Shown piece by piece: positions 45,064 to 53,123 of a stretch of DNA of 64,000 nt. The notes below the pieces were generated by a model. The model saw only the letters and a list, made by a program, of their open reading frames with translations. It was not told the origin of the DNA and did not search any database. Made by a program: the position numbers and the translations under genes. Every line of letters starts with the position of its first letter. Position 1 is the first letter of the stretch. The stretch lies in NCBI RefSeq assembly GCF_900149695.1, contig NZ_LT703004.1:62001-126000 (forward strand), given 5' to 3'. Source of the DNA: Anderseniella sp. Alg231-50. GTDB taxonomy: Bacteria > Pseudomonadota > Alphaproteobacteria > Rhizobiales > Aestuariivirgaceae.

Positions 45064-46176
45064 TTAAACTTCCTTGCTGCAAATCAGATAGGCGTGCACA
45101 TAGTCCATCGCATGGCCTTCAGGCGCGGCGGCAACACTGGCCTGATAGCGTCCGTAAAATTCGTCCATGATGGCCTGCCTTTCGGCTTCACCGCGACCCG
45201 CATCAAGCCCGCCCAGGAACGTGGCTTCCGACCATGACCTCAGCGTTGGCAGATACTCCGTCGCAAACCGGGCCGCATCCTTGTGGTTTTCAGTAAAATC
45301 CTGTTCGAACGGGCAGCGCACCACCCGGGTTTCAACATGCTCCAGCCGCAGGCCTGCCTGGTACACCGGACTGTTCTTATCATTCAGCGGCGCCGTGAAC
45401 TCTTCAACCGTGCGGTAGTGCTGCGGGAAATTGGTATTCAGATATTCATCCCGCGAGATGACGCCGTCATCGGCCAGTTGGCTCCAGAACCTGTTGAAGG
45501 TGTCGAACATGCTGACACCGCCGGTATCGCCAAGATAGCGGCCCTCCTCGTCAATACCGAAGTTGAACAGGCACAGCCGGCCACCGTGCTTCAACTCGCG
45601 GGTACGCTGCAGCAGCATGGTCTCCCAGTCGGTCGCGCCCTGCCTGGTGAACGCATCGCGTTCAGCACCGCTTGCACCGACCATATGCACATGGTCGGTG
45701 ATGTTGCAGGGTGTCGAAGAAATGTAGTGAGACGCGGTTGCCGAAAACCCGAGATCCAGAGTCTGTGCCGGAAAGATGTTCTGGTGAAACGATGTGCCGG
45801 AGGCAAACACGTACAGGTCCTCGATTTCCGGGTAATAGCTTTGCGTGTCGGTTTGCCCGTGGATCATGCGGAAGACCTGGGCGAAGTCGTTGCGCGGCAG
45901 GTCGGTGTAGGTCATTTCAATGGGACGCGACGGCACACGGGCGCGCACATCGGCAAAAACCCGCCGCCAGAGATCGACAGATGTTCCGCCGTCAGCGGCT
46001 CCCATGTCGGTGGCGCGAAAGATGCTGCCATCGTCGACCGGGTCCATGCGCGCAACAGCTTCCAGTACCAGATTGGCCGCTTTGTCCATGACATGCTTGG
46101 CGCCAATGGTGGCTTTCGAGTAGTAGCCGTCGCCTTTCATGGCCATGAAGCCGGCGGTTCCCGGTGCCTTGTTCAT
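45064..46176 (-). CDS. SABATH-family SAM-dependent carboxyl methyltransferase
   Basis: A 370-residue methyltransferase resembling the plant-type SABATH family (Methyltransf_7), which transfers methyl groups from S-adenosylmethionine to carboxylates or ring nitrogens. Diagnostic blocks: 'MKGDGYYSKAT' near residue 13, SAM loop 'DMGAADGGTSV' near 57, 'TDLPRNDFAQVFR' near 90, and 'SATASHYISSTP' where plant enzymes have the 'SLHWLS' strand. SD AGGGAG precedes the ATG at 46176. It opens an operon with two 2-hydroxyacid oxidoreductases and a transporter. The acceptor is unknown; Trp of the plant signature being replaced by Tyr suggests a different acid. Confidence 0.82.
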   Translation of the reverse strand: MNKAPGTAGFMAMKGDGYYSKATIGAKHVMDKAANLVLEAVARMDPVDDGSIFRATDMGAADGGTSVDLWRRVFADVRARVPSRPIEMTYTDLPRNDFAQVFRMIHGQTDTQSYYPEIEDLYVFASGTSFHQNIFPAQTLDLGFSATASHYISSTPCNITDHVHMVGASGAERDAFTRQGATDWETMLLQRTRELKHGGRLCLFNFGIDEEGRYLGDTGGVSMFDTFNRFWSQLADDGVISRDEYLNTNFPQHYRTVEEFTAPLNDKNSPVYQAGLRLEHVETRVVRCPFEQDFTENHKDAARFATEYLPTLRSWSEATFLGGLDAGRGEAERQAIMDEFYGRYQASVAAAPEGHAMDYVHAYLICSKEV

Positions 46177-46261
46177 GCTTGACTCCCTGATTTGTTTTTA
46201 TGTCGGCATTACAGACTAGACGGAACTGACCCCGGAGCAAGCTTGCGGTGAACAACATCGA

Positions 46262-46294
46262 CAAAAATACGCCCTCCCGACAGATCGGGAGGGC
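46262..46294 (-). terminator. Intrinsic terminator after the family 5 binding-protein gene
   Basis: A perfect 10-bp stem, GCCCTCCCGA (46271-46280) with TCGGGAGGGC (46285-46294) and loop CAGA, is followed on the minus strand by GTATTTTTGT. It ends the leftward transcript of the binding-protein gene before the methyltransferase operon. Confidence 0.85.
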
Positions 46295-46323
46295 GCACTA
46301 TTTCAATGATGCAATCGAAACGA

Positions 46324-47991
46324 TCAGGCTTCGACGGCATACTCTTCACAGAAGAAGTAACGGGTCGGGTGGATGGCAAAGCCTTTCACCCGCTTGTCCA
46401 TCGGAATGAACAGCTTGCGCCACAATGGCTGCGCAATCGGTCCGTCCTCCTGCATGATCGCTTCCAGCTTGCCGAGCAACTCGGTGCGCGCGGCAATATC
46501 GAGCGTACCTTCCGCCTGGGTCAAGATCTTGTCAAACTCCGCATTGGAATAATGGGTTTCATTCCACGGAACGCCTGACCGATAGGCAAGGCCAAGCACC
46601 ATAAATCCGAGCGGCCTGTGCGCCCACGAGGTAAAGCCGAACGGTACCTTGTCCCAGACATCCCAGAACTTGGCCGATGGCAATACATTCATCTTGACGT
46701 TGATACCGGCTTCCTTCCACTGCTCAACACATGCCTCGACCACGGCCAGTTCCCAGGCGGGATCAGGTTTGCAGGTGATTTCCGCTTCGATGCCATCAGC
46801 ATGACCTGCATCTGCGAGCAGTTTCTTGGCAGCTTCCACATCACGGGCCATTACCGGCAGTTTCTTATAGTCGGGATGGATCGGGCAGACATGGTGGTGT
46901 TCAGCAGTTGTGCCAAGATCGCCAACCGCGATTTCAGTGGTCTTGTCCACATCACATGCCAGACGCATTGCCTTGCGGACTTTCGGATCGTCAAACGGCT
47001 TTTTGTCAATCTGCATGCGCACGACACCGGTAGACGCGGTGGTCGTGTCAAACATATCGACATGATCCATGGCCTTGAACAGGTCAAACTGCTCAACATT
47101 GCCCTCATAGACACCATGCACCTGCTTGGACTGAACTGCAGCCGCAGACGCCGCGGTATTGTCACCAAGGTCAACGAACTCCACCATGTCCAGGTGGGCC
47201 TTTGAATTCGGGCGCTTCTTGAGAACCGCCTTGCGGCCTACTTCGAACTCCACCAGTTCAAAGTCACCGTGGCCGTTGGAGCCGAGGCCGAACTTGCCTT
47301 CTTCGGCCGGATCAAGGATGGCCAGCGGATAGTGGAACAAATGCTCCGGCACTGCGACCTGGGCTTCCTTGAGATTCAGGACAAGCGTCTTGTCGTCCTT
47401 GACTTGAATGGCGTTGGCATCCCACAGCTCGGTGGTCATGACCGTTTCGCCCTTGTCGTCCTTCTTGCCGGAGTCAATCTCGTTGAGCATGTAGCCCTTC
47501 ATCAGGCCCACGACAGACGACCCGGTTGCCGGATCAAGGCAATGCCTGATGTTCCAGGCGAGCTGTTCCGCCGTCATCTTGCCGCCCTTGAACCACTCAA
47601 TGTCGTCACTGACGGTGAAGGTCCAGGTTTTCAGGTCATCGGAAGCAGACCATGAGGCCAGGTCCGGGCGGGTTACGTTATCAACGCCGGTGCGAGTTAT
47701 GTAACGCACCATCTGACGGGTGATGTTGGAGTCGTAAATCCATGAGAATGTGTGCGGGCTGCTGATCTTCGGCACACGCATGCCGATTTTCAATGTGCCG
47801 CCTTTGGGCATGTCGGCAGCGCGCGCAGGCGATGCGATCGGCTGACCGGTGATCTTGCCGGCCCACATATAGGCTGCACCGGCAGACATGCCGAGCAGTG
47901 TCGAGTAACGAATGAATTCACGGCGATCAATAAGCTTGTCAGCAAGCTGCTGTTTGAGTTTTGGAATCCAGATATTTTCTCTGTCAGACAT
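46324..47991 (-). CDS. ABC substrate-binding protein, family 5, Tat-exported
   Basis: A 555-residue peptide/nickel/opine-type binding protein from the ATG at 47991 (GGAGGAG upstream). The N-terminal region has a twin-arginine motif, 'DRREFIRYSTLLGMSAGAAY', near residue 23, so export is probably through Tat. The mature domain shows the SBP_bac_5 pattern ('GGTLKIGMRVPKI', 'LTWTFTVSDDIEWF'-like 'TWTFTVSDDIEWFKGG'). No permease or ATPase of this class is near, so it is an orphan, framed by its own terminator. It lies downstream of the MttB homologue on the same strand, so its ligand could be a methylated amine; this is inference. Confidence 0.87.
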   Translation of the reverse strand: MSDRENIWIPKLKQQLADKLIDRREFIRYSTLLGMSAGAAYMWAGKITGQPIASPARAADMPKGGTLKIGMRVPKISSPHTFSWIYDSNITRQMVRYITRTGVDNVTRPDLASWSASDDLKTWTFTVSDDIEWFKGGKMTAEQLAWNIRHCLDPATGSSVVGLMKGYMLNEIDSGKKDDKGETVMTTELWDANAIQVKDDKTLVLNLKEAQVAVPEHLFHYPLAILDPAEEGKFGLGSNGHGDFELVEFEVGRKAVLKKRPNSKAHLDMVEFVDLGDNTAASAAAVQSKQVHGVYEGNVEQFDLFKAMDHVDMFDTTTASTGVVRMQIDKKPFDDPKVRKAMRLACDVDKTTEIAVGDLGTTAEHHHVCPIHPDYKKLPVMARDVEAAKKLLADAGHADGIEAEITCKPDPAWELAVVEACVEQWKEAGINVKMNVLPSAKFWDVWDKVPFGFTSWAHRPLGFMVLGLAYRSGVPWNETHYSNAEFDKILTQAEGTLDIAARTELLGKLEAIMQEDGPIAQPLWRKLFIPMDKRVKGFAIHPTRYFFCEEYAVEA

Positions 47992-48111
47992 AATTAGGCT
48001 ACTCCTCCCGAGGTTACACATCGCAGATGCATGCCGCCACGACGCCATGTCATCGCACTACATGACAGCCTATCACCCGGACCTCCGGACGCAAGACCGC
48101 AAACCGGAATT

Positions 48112-48132
48112 ACCTGCCATCCTGTGGCAGGT
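48112..48132 (-). terminator. Possible hairpin terminator after the MttB-like gene
   Basis: ACCTGCCA (48112-48119) pairs perfectly with TGGCAGGT (48125-48132) in the 278-bp gap between the MttB-like gene and the binding-protein gene. No T-run follows on the minus strand, so this is tentative. Nothing else is evident in the gap. Confidence 0.35.
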
Positions 48133-48269
48133 GTTTCCAGCGCAAATCATGGCAGGTCGGTACAACGTGTCGCACCACCCGTAAGCGACACTTGCATGTC
48201 GAATAAAGACACAATGGGCAGTTTGCATGTCTCGTGCGGGACGGTACGGCAATCTTCAGGCTACAGCCG

Positions 48270-49841
48270 CTATGAGACACTGTCGGGCAGAACCGACTTG
48301 CGCTGTTCCATAAACGTGCCGAGTTGCTCGTCTATCGCCTGATCAAGATCGGGCGCGACATAGTCGTTGAGCTGTCTCGTCCAGATTGCATTGGCGCGCT
48401 GGGCTGCGTCCATCGAGCCATCCGCCAGCCATTGCTCGAACGAATTGTTGTCGGCAATGCCGGAACGCCAGAACGCATCTTCAAAATTGCGCTGGGTGTG
48501 CTGGCAACCGAGATAGTGGCTGCCCGGCCCGACTTCTTCGATGGCGTCCATCGCCTGGCCGTTTTCGCTCAGGTCAACACCACCGGCAAAGCGCTGCATC
48601 ATCGACAACTGGTCACAATCGATGATGAACTTCTCGTAGCTGGATACCAGCCCGCCTTCCAGCCAGCCGGCCGCGTGCAGCATGAAATTGACGCCTGCAA
48701 GCACGCCGGGGAAAACCGTGTTGGAGCTCTCATGGGCAGCCTGGGCATCGGGAAGTTTCGAGGCGCACAACGAGCCGCCGGAACGGAACGGAACACCCAG
48801 CCTGCGCGCCAGCTGGGCAGCGCCGAACAGCACGTGTGCGGGCTCCGGCGTGCCGAACGTCGGAGCACCCGACTGCATGGACATCGAGGAGGCAAACGTG
48901 CCGAACACGACCGGCGCTCCGGGACGGCACAGCTGCGAGAACGCAAGTCCCACGGACGCTTCGGCCAGAACCTGGGTCAGGGTTCCGATCACTGTCACCG
49001 GCGACATGGCCCCTGCCAGGATAAACGGCGACACGACGCTTGCCTGCCCGGCACGTGCATATACTTTCAAGGCGCCAACCATGGTGTCGTCAAACACCAT
49101 GGGTGAGTTGGCGTTGATCAGGTTTATCAGCACGCAGTTGTTGTCGACGAAATCGTCGCCAAAAACCATTTTGGCCATGGCGACACTGTCTTCGGCGCGC
49201 TCCGGCGCGGTGACCGAACCCATGAAAGGTTTGTCGGAATAGCGAATATGGCTGTACACCATGTCGAGGTGGCGTTTGGCGACGGGAATGTCGACCGGTT
49301 CGCAAACCGTGCCACCGGAATGATGCATGGCCGGTGCCGTGTACGCCAGTTTCACAAAATTCCGGAAATCCTCGATGGTCGCGTAGCGGCGCCCGCCGTT
49401 CAGGTCATGCACGAATGGTGGGCCGTATACAGGTGCAAATACGGTATTCTTGCCGCCAATCTCTACACTGCGGGCCGGATTGCGGGCATGCTGGGTAAAC
49501 TGTGACGGCGCCGTCTTGATCAGTGATCGCACAAGACCCTTGGGAAACCTGACACGCTCGCCTTTGACATCGGCTCCAGCGGCCTTCCACATCTCCAGCG
49601 CTTCGGCGTCGTCGCGGAAATCGATGCCGATTTCCTGCAATACCTTTTCACAGTTGGCCTCGATCAGAGACAGGCCTTCCTCGCCGAGTACTTCGTAAAG
49701 CGGAATTTGGCGCTTGATGTAGCTGAATGCCTGGATGCCACCACCAAGTCGCGCCGCGCGGCGGCCTTCCGCCCCGCCACCGCCCCTGCGGCTGCGGCGT
49801 GCAGGAGTGGCGTCAGACGGTGCTTCAGTTTCTGTAGACAT
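48270..49841 (-). CDS. MttB-family (non-pyrrolysine) corrinoid methyltransferase
   Basis: A 523-residue trimethylamine-methyltransferase-family protein. The frame is continuous with no in-frame TAG, so it lacks pyrrolysine and belongs with MtgB-like betaine methyltransferases. TIM-barrel blocks include 'SVEIGGKNTVFAPVYGPPFVHD' (span), 'SGGTVCEPVD', 'INANSPMVFDD', 'SGAPTFGTPE' and 'GWLEGGLVSSYEKFI'. The N-terminus (about residues 14-36) is Arg/Gly-rich ('ARRSRRGGGG', 'EGRRAARLGGG'). The ATG at 49841 is preferred to the GTG before it. The methyl donor (betaine, other quaternary amine or sulfonium) is unknown. Partner methyltransferase and activator genes lie 2-5 kb away on the other strand. Confidence 0.88.
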   Translation of the reverse strand: MSTETEAPSDATPARRSRRGGGGAEGRRAARLGGGIQAFSYIKRQIPLYEVLGEEGLSLIEANCEKVLQEIGIDFRDDAEALEMWKAAGADVKGERVRFPKGLVRSLIKTAPSQFTQHARNPARSVEIGGKNTVFAPVYGPPFVHDLNGGRRYATIEDFRNFVKLAYTAPAMHHSGGTVCEPVDIPVAKRHLDMVYSHIRYSDKPFMGSVTAPERAEDSVAMAKMVFGDDFVDNNCVLINLINANSPMVFDDTMVGALKVYARAGQASVVSPFILAGAMSPVTVIGTLTQVLAEASVGLAFSQLCRPGAPVVFGTFASSMSMQSGAPTFGTPEPAHVLFGAAQLARRLGVPFRSGGSLCASKLPDAQAAHESSNTVFPGVLAGVNFMLHAAGWLEGGLVSSYEKFIIDCDQLSMMQRFAGGVDLSENGQAMDAIEEVGPGSHYLGCQHTQRNFEDAFWRSGIADNNSFEQWLADGSMDAAQRANAIWTRQLNDYVAPDLDQAIDEQLGTFMEQRKSVLPDSVS

Positions 49842-49961
49842 CACGAATTTTCCACCTGTTGAGTAAAGCTAACCATGTTGTTAGGCCCATTACCAGCAGG
49901 CTTCTTCCGGTGATGCGTCCAGAAATGGTCATTTAGCGACCATGATCATCCGGTGTGCCCA

Positions 49962-49975
49962 ATGATCTGGATCAA
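49962..49975 (+). promoter_or_regulatory. Candidate FNR/FixK box upstream of usp
   Basis: ATGAT-CTGG-ATCAA differs by one base from the FNR-type consensus TTGAT-N4-ATCAA. Its centre is about 84 bp before the usp start; a CATAGA hexamer at 50002-50007 could be the -10 element, which would place the box near the class II activator position. Universal stress genes are common FnrL/FixK targets in alphaproteobacteria. Confidence 0.5.
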
Positions 49976-50052
49976 CCCACTTGTCCCGCAATCATGGCAT
50001 CCATAGACTTGAGTACTCGCCATATTGGCCATGAACAGGAAGGGCATTTGCA

Positions 50053-50463
50053 ATGTTCAAGAAAATACTTGTACCGGTAGACCTCACTCACAACGAGCTT
50101 GGAGTGCAGATGATCAATCTGGCGAAAGAAATTGGCGGCGATTCCGCGGAAATAATCCTTACCCATGTGGTACACGACATACCTTCATATGCTGCGGTCG
50201 AAATTTCCGGCGAATTGCTGGACAAGACCCACAAATGGGCCAAGGCAGAGCTGGAAAAACTGGCGAAGGACAATAATGTATCCGGCCCCGCAGACCTGCG
50301 GCACGGCTCTGCCGGCTCGGCAATCCTGGAAGCTGCCACACAGCACGGCGCGGACCTTGTTATCATCGGCTCTCACAAACCCGGCGTTGCCGACTATTTC
50401 CTTGGCTCAACGGCCGGGCGCGTTGTGCGCCATGCCCAGTGCCCGGTCCTTGTCATGCGCTAA
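50053..50463 (+). CDS. Universal stress protein, ATP-binding UspA type
   Basis: A 136-residue single-domain Usp. It begins 'KKILVPVDLTHNELG' and ends with the ATP-binding motif G-2x-G-9x-G-S/T in 'IIGSHKPGVADYFLGSTAGRVV' (span), followed by 'CPVLVMR'. A probable FNR-type box lies 84 bp upstream, suggesting induction at low oxygen. It sits between the MttB-like gene (divergent, 211 bp away) and metF. Confidence 0.92.
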   Translation: MFKKILVPVDLTHNELGVQMINLAKEIGGDSAEIILTHVVHDIPSYAAVEISGELLDKTHKWAKAELEKLAKDNNVSGPADLRHGSAGSAILEAATQHGADLVIIGSHKPGVADYFLGSTAGRVVRHAQCPVLVMR

Positions 50464-50565
50464 AGCGTGACGGGGTCCACGAACCCCAAGACCGTGTCCT
50501 GACAATCTGGAAGCGATCAGGTTCTGATTGCAGCAATCAATATGCTGATCAAAGCCAGAACCTGC

Positions 50566-50609
50566 TTGACCTCCATGCCTTCTTTTAATATATAAAGATA
50601 TCTTTATAT
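50566..50609 (+). promoter_or_regulatory. metF promoter with 20-bp palindromic operator
   Basis: A near-consensus promoter, TTGACC (50566-50571), 17 bp, TATATA (50589-50594). A perfect 20-bp palindrome, ATATAAAGATATCTTTATAT (50590-50609), covers the -10 box and the predicted start site and abuts the Shine-Dalgarno sequence. Occupancy would block transcription. Methionine-cycle genes in proteobacteria are controlled by ArsR-type sensors of S-adenosylhomocysteine or S-adenosylmethionine that bind AT-rich palindromes of this form; the regulator here is inferred. Confidence 0.65.
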
Positions 50610-50620
50610 GGAGGGTGTGG

Positions 50621-51529
50621 ATGTCGATAATTTCCCATGTGTCTGGCGGTTTTGCCCCTGGCGGCAACCCTCGTGTGTCGTTTGAAGTGTTCCCGGCCCG
50701 CTCAACCATGCAAAGCGACGGCATGGCAGAACTTGCCCGGGTCATGCGCAAGTACGATCCGGTTTTTGCATCTGTGACCTATGGCGCAGGCGGAACCAGT
50801 CATCAGGCGTCGTTCGGTACTGTTGGCCAACTGCTGGGCGTGGACGGCCTCGATGTGGTCGGACACCTGACATGTGCCGGTCAATCGCGAGCGCAAACCG
50901 ATGCCGTGATTGAAAGGTATGCCGCACAGGGCGTGAAAGGCATTCTGGCCCTGCGCGGCGACATGCCGGGCATATCAGGGCCCTATCAACCGCACCCGGA
51001 CGGGTATGAAAACGGCGCCGATCTGGCCACCGCTGTGATCAATCGCGGCAGCCTCGACACCTATGTCGCGGCCTATCCGGAAGTTCATCCGGCGTCCGGG
51101 TCCGGTCATGCCTGCATCGCCAATCTGAAAACCAAGCTGGCGACCGGCGCCAAAGCCGCCATCACCCAGTTCTTTTTCGACAATCGGGACTATTTTCATT
51201 TCATGGAGCAGGTTCGCGCAGCGGGTATCTACCAGCCTGTCGTTCCGGGCATCCTGCTGATCCACGACTTCGCCAAGGTGGCGAGTTTTGCCGGCAAATG
51301 CAAGGCGCGCATTCCGGACCATCTGCATGCCGCCTTTGACGGTCTGGCGCCCCACTCCACCCGGCACAAGGCGCTGGCGTGTGAACTGGCGGCCCAACAG
51401 ATCATGCAACTGGGCGCGCAGGGTGTGGATCACGTTCACATCTACTCCATGAATCGTCCCGATCTGGTGGACCAGACCTGCGGGCTGGCCGGAATTGCCC
51501 AAATAACCGAGATGGCCGGTGCAATGTAG
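50621..51529 (+). CDS. metF: Methylenetetrahydrofolate reductase
   Basis: A 302-residue FAD enzyme interconverting methylene-THF and methyl-THF. The start is the ATG at 50621, 5 nt after GGAGGG; a GTG at 50615 overlaps that site. Recognisable strands are 'VSFEVFPARS' (with the catalytic Glu), 'FASVTYGAGGT', 'VVGHLTCAG', 'ILALRGDMPG' and 'ITQFFFDN'. It begins a rightward cluster with a methyl-THF:corrinoid methyltransferase and its activator, so it may run in the oxidative direction to process methyl groups from MttB substrates as well as serve methionine synthesis. Confidence 0.93.
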   Translation: MSIISHVSGGFAPGGNPRVSFEVFPARSTMQSDGMAELARVMRKYDPVFASVTYGAGGTSHQASFGTVGQLLGVDGLDVVGHLTCAGQSRAQTDAVIERYAAQGVKGILALRGDMPGISGPYQPHPDGYENGADLATAVINRGSLDTYVAAYPEVHPASGSGHACIANLKTKLATGAKAAITQFFFDNRDYFHFMEQVRAAGIYQPVVPGILLIHDFAKVASFAGKCKARIPDHLHAAFDGLAPHSTRHKALACELAAQQIMQLGAQGVDHVHIYSMNRPDLVDQTCGLAGIAQITEMAGAM

Positions 51530-51542
51530 GCTTGTTGCAGTC

Positions 51543-51571
51543 GGTTTTGCGCGTGTGCTGGTCGCAAAACC
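51543..51571 (+). terminator. Hairpin after metF
   Basis: GGTTTTGCG (51543-51551) pairs perfectly with CGCAAAACC (51563-51571). There is no T-run, so it may be an attenuator or RNA-stability element rather than a full terminator. Confidence 0.35.
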
Positions 51572-51644
51572 TGCAGTGTTGTGGTGCGCCCGCGCCTATA
51601 TCTGAGCCAGTACCAAACCCTGACCTGAAAAGCTGATTTCTTCG

Positions 51645-51944
51645 ATGGCCAAATTATTCATCACCTACTGGCGCGACATCCCTTCACAGGTGACCGCCAA
51701 AGCCGGACGCAACAAGGCAGAAAAGAAAATGCTGTCAGACCGGTTTCAGGAGGCCATCGACATGGCCGCCATGCGCTCCAAGGCAGCAGACTCCGACGAC
51801 TATCTGGACGAATGGCGCCGCGGTGATCCGGTTGACTGCGGCGACGATCTCATGGCCGCCGTCACCCAAACCGCCGAGCAACTTGAAACCGACTATGACC
51901 AGGATCGGATCAAGGCGCTTATTGCATCCGGTGGTACCGCCTGA
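51645..51944 (+). CDS. Small Virulence_fact-family protein
   Basis: A 99-residue soluble protein, rich in charged residues: 'LFITYWRDIPSQVTAKAGR', 'LSDRFQEAIDMAAMRSKA', 'DDYLDEWRRGD'. The pattern fits the small family labelled 'Virulence factor' in Pfam, which has no biochemical function. Its position between metF and the methyl-THF:corrinoid methyltransferase, all on one strand, suggests a role in corrinoid methyl transfer rather than virulence. No cysteine cluster or membrane segment is visible. Confidence 0.72.
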   Translation: MAKLFITYWRDIPSQVTAKAGRNKAEKKMLSDRFQEAIDMAAMRSKAADSDDYLDEWRRGDPVDCGDDLMAAVTQTAEQLETDYDQDRIKALIASGGTA

Positions 51945-52013
51945 CGCAGGCTTGACCGACCAATGACTGTTCTGCTCCCCTCGTGTTCCGTGCTCTAAAA
52001 GGACGCCTCGCAA

Positions 52014-53075
52014 ATGACCCGCACACTCGTCGCCTCAGCCACCAAGGAAGTCATCATCGGCTTTGACCAGCCGTTTTGCGTGATCGGTGAACGCATCAAT
52101 CCGACGGGACGGAAAAAGCTGGCTGCGGAACTGCAGGCAGGGGATTTCTCGACCGTGGAGAAAGACGCGCTTGCACAGGTTGCCTGTGGCGCCACGGTCC
52201 TCGATGTCAATGCCGGTGTGGTTTACAACTCAAACCCGAACCCGAACGAGACCGAACCGCCCCTGATGCGGAAGATGATTGAGCTCGTTCAAGGGCTTGT
52301 CGACGTTCCGTTGTGCATTGACTCCAGTGTTCCCGCCGCTTTGACCGCCGGCCTTGAAACCTGCCAGGGCCGCCCGCTGCTGAATTCCGTAACGGGCGAG
52401 GAAGAGCGCCTCGAATCCATCCTGCCGCTGGTCAAGAAATACAATGTGCCGGTGGTGGCCATCTCCAATGACGACACCGGCATTTCGGAAGACCCCGATG
52501 TTCGCTTCGCCGTAGCCAAGAAGATTGTCGAGCGGGCCGCAGATTTCGGCATTCCGGCGCATGATATCGTGGTCGACCCGCTGGTCATGCCGGTCGGCGC
52601 AATGGGCACGGCAGGCCTTCAGGTGTTTGCCCTGGTGCGGCGCCTGCGTGAAGAACTTGGCGTCAATACAACCTGTGGCGCGTCCAATATATCATTTGGC
52701 CTGCCGAACAGGCACGGCATCAACAACGCCTTCCTGCCGATGGCGGCAGCGGCCGGCATGACGTCGGCCATCATGAATCCGGTACAGGCGGCCGCAACGC
52801 CAAAGAAAATCGAAGACCGCGTTGCAGAACTCGCCGCCATGGGAATCGTGATACCAGAAGGTATTGATATGGATGCGCTGGCTCCGCTTATAGGACTGGG
52901 ATCCACCAAGGCGACACCGTCCAAGGAAATTGAGGCCATCAAGGCCGCCGACTTCCTGATGGACAATGATGCATCAGGTGGCAACTGGATCAGGTTCAAC
53001 AAGCCGCCCGCCAGTGCCAACGCACCACAAGGCGCGCGTGGTGATCGTGAAGGACGCCGGCGGCGCAGAGGTTAG
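52014..53075 (+). CDS. Methyltetrahydrofolate:corrinoid methyltransferase (MtgA/AcsE-like)
   Basis: A 353-residue pterin-binding TIM barrel that moves methyl groups between a corrinoid protein and tetrahydrofolate. Blocks: 'VIGERINPTGRKKLA', 'GATVLDVNAG' (folate-contacting Asp/Asn), 'DVPLCIDSS', 'RPLLNSVTGEE' and 'CGASNISFGLPNR'. The enzyme domain ends near residue 320; the C-terminus is an Arg-rich tail ending 'EGRRRRRG' preceded by 'GARGD'. It lies 18 bp before the activator gene (from its first ATG) and completes, with MttB, the demethylation branch. Confidence 0.9.
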   Translation: MTRTLVASATKEVIIGFDQPFCVIGERINPTGRKKLAAELQAGDFSTVEKDALAQVACGATVLDVNAGVVYNSNPNPNETEPPLMRKMIELVQGLVDVPLCIDSSVPAALTAGLETCQGRPLLNSVTGEEERLESILPLVKKYNVPVVAISNDDTGISEDPDVRFAVAKKIVERAADFGIPAHDIVVDPLVMPVGAMGTAGLQVFALVRRLREELGVNTTCGASNISFGLPNRHGINNAFLPMAAAAGMTSAIMNPVQAAATPKKIEDRVAELAAMGIVIPEGIDMDALAPLIGLGSTKATPSKEIEAIKAADFLMDNDASGGNWIRFNKPPASANAPQGARGDREGRRRRRG

Positions 53076-53123
53076 GATCGTTATCCGGGGATCATGACCC
53101 TGGATACTGGAACGGGGAGAGGT

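Noticed and set aside
50464-50620. SAM or SAH riboswitch upstream of metF
   Set aside because: The predicted start site lies only about 20 nt before the ATG, leaving no room for an aptamer; the conserved element is a DNA palindrome.
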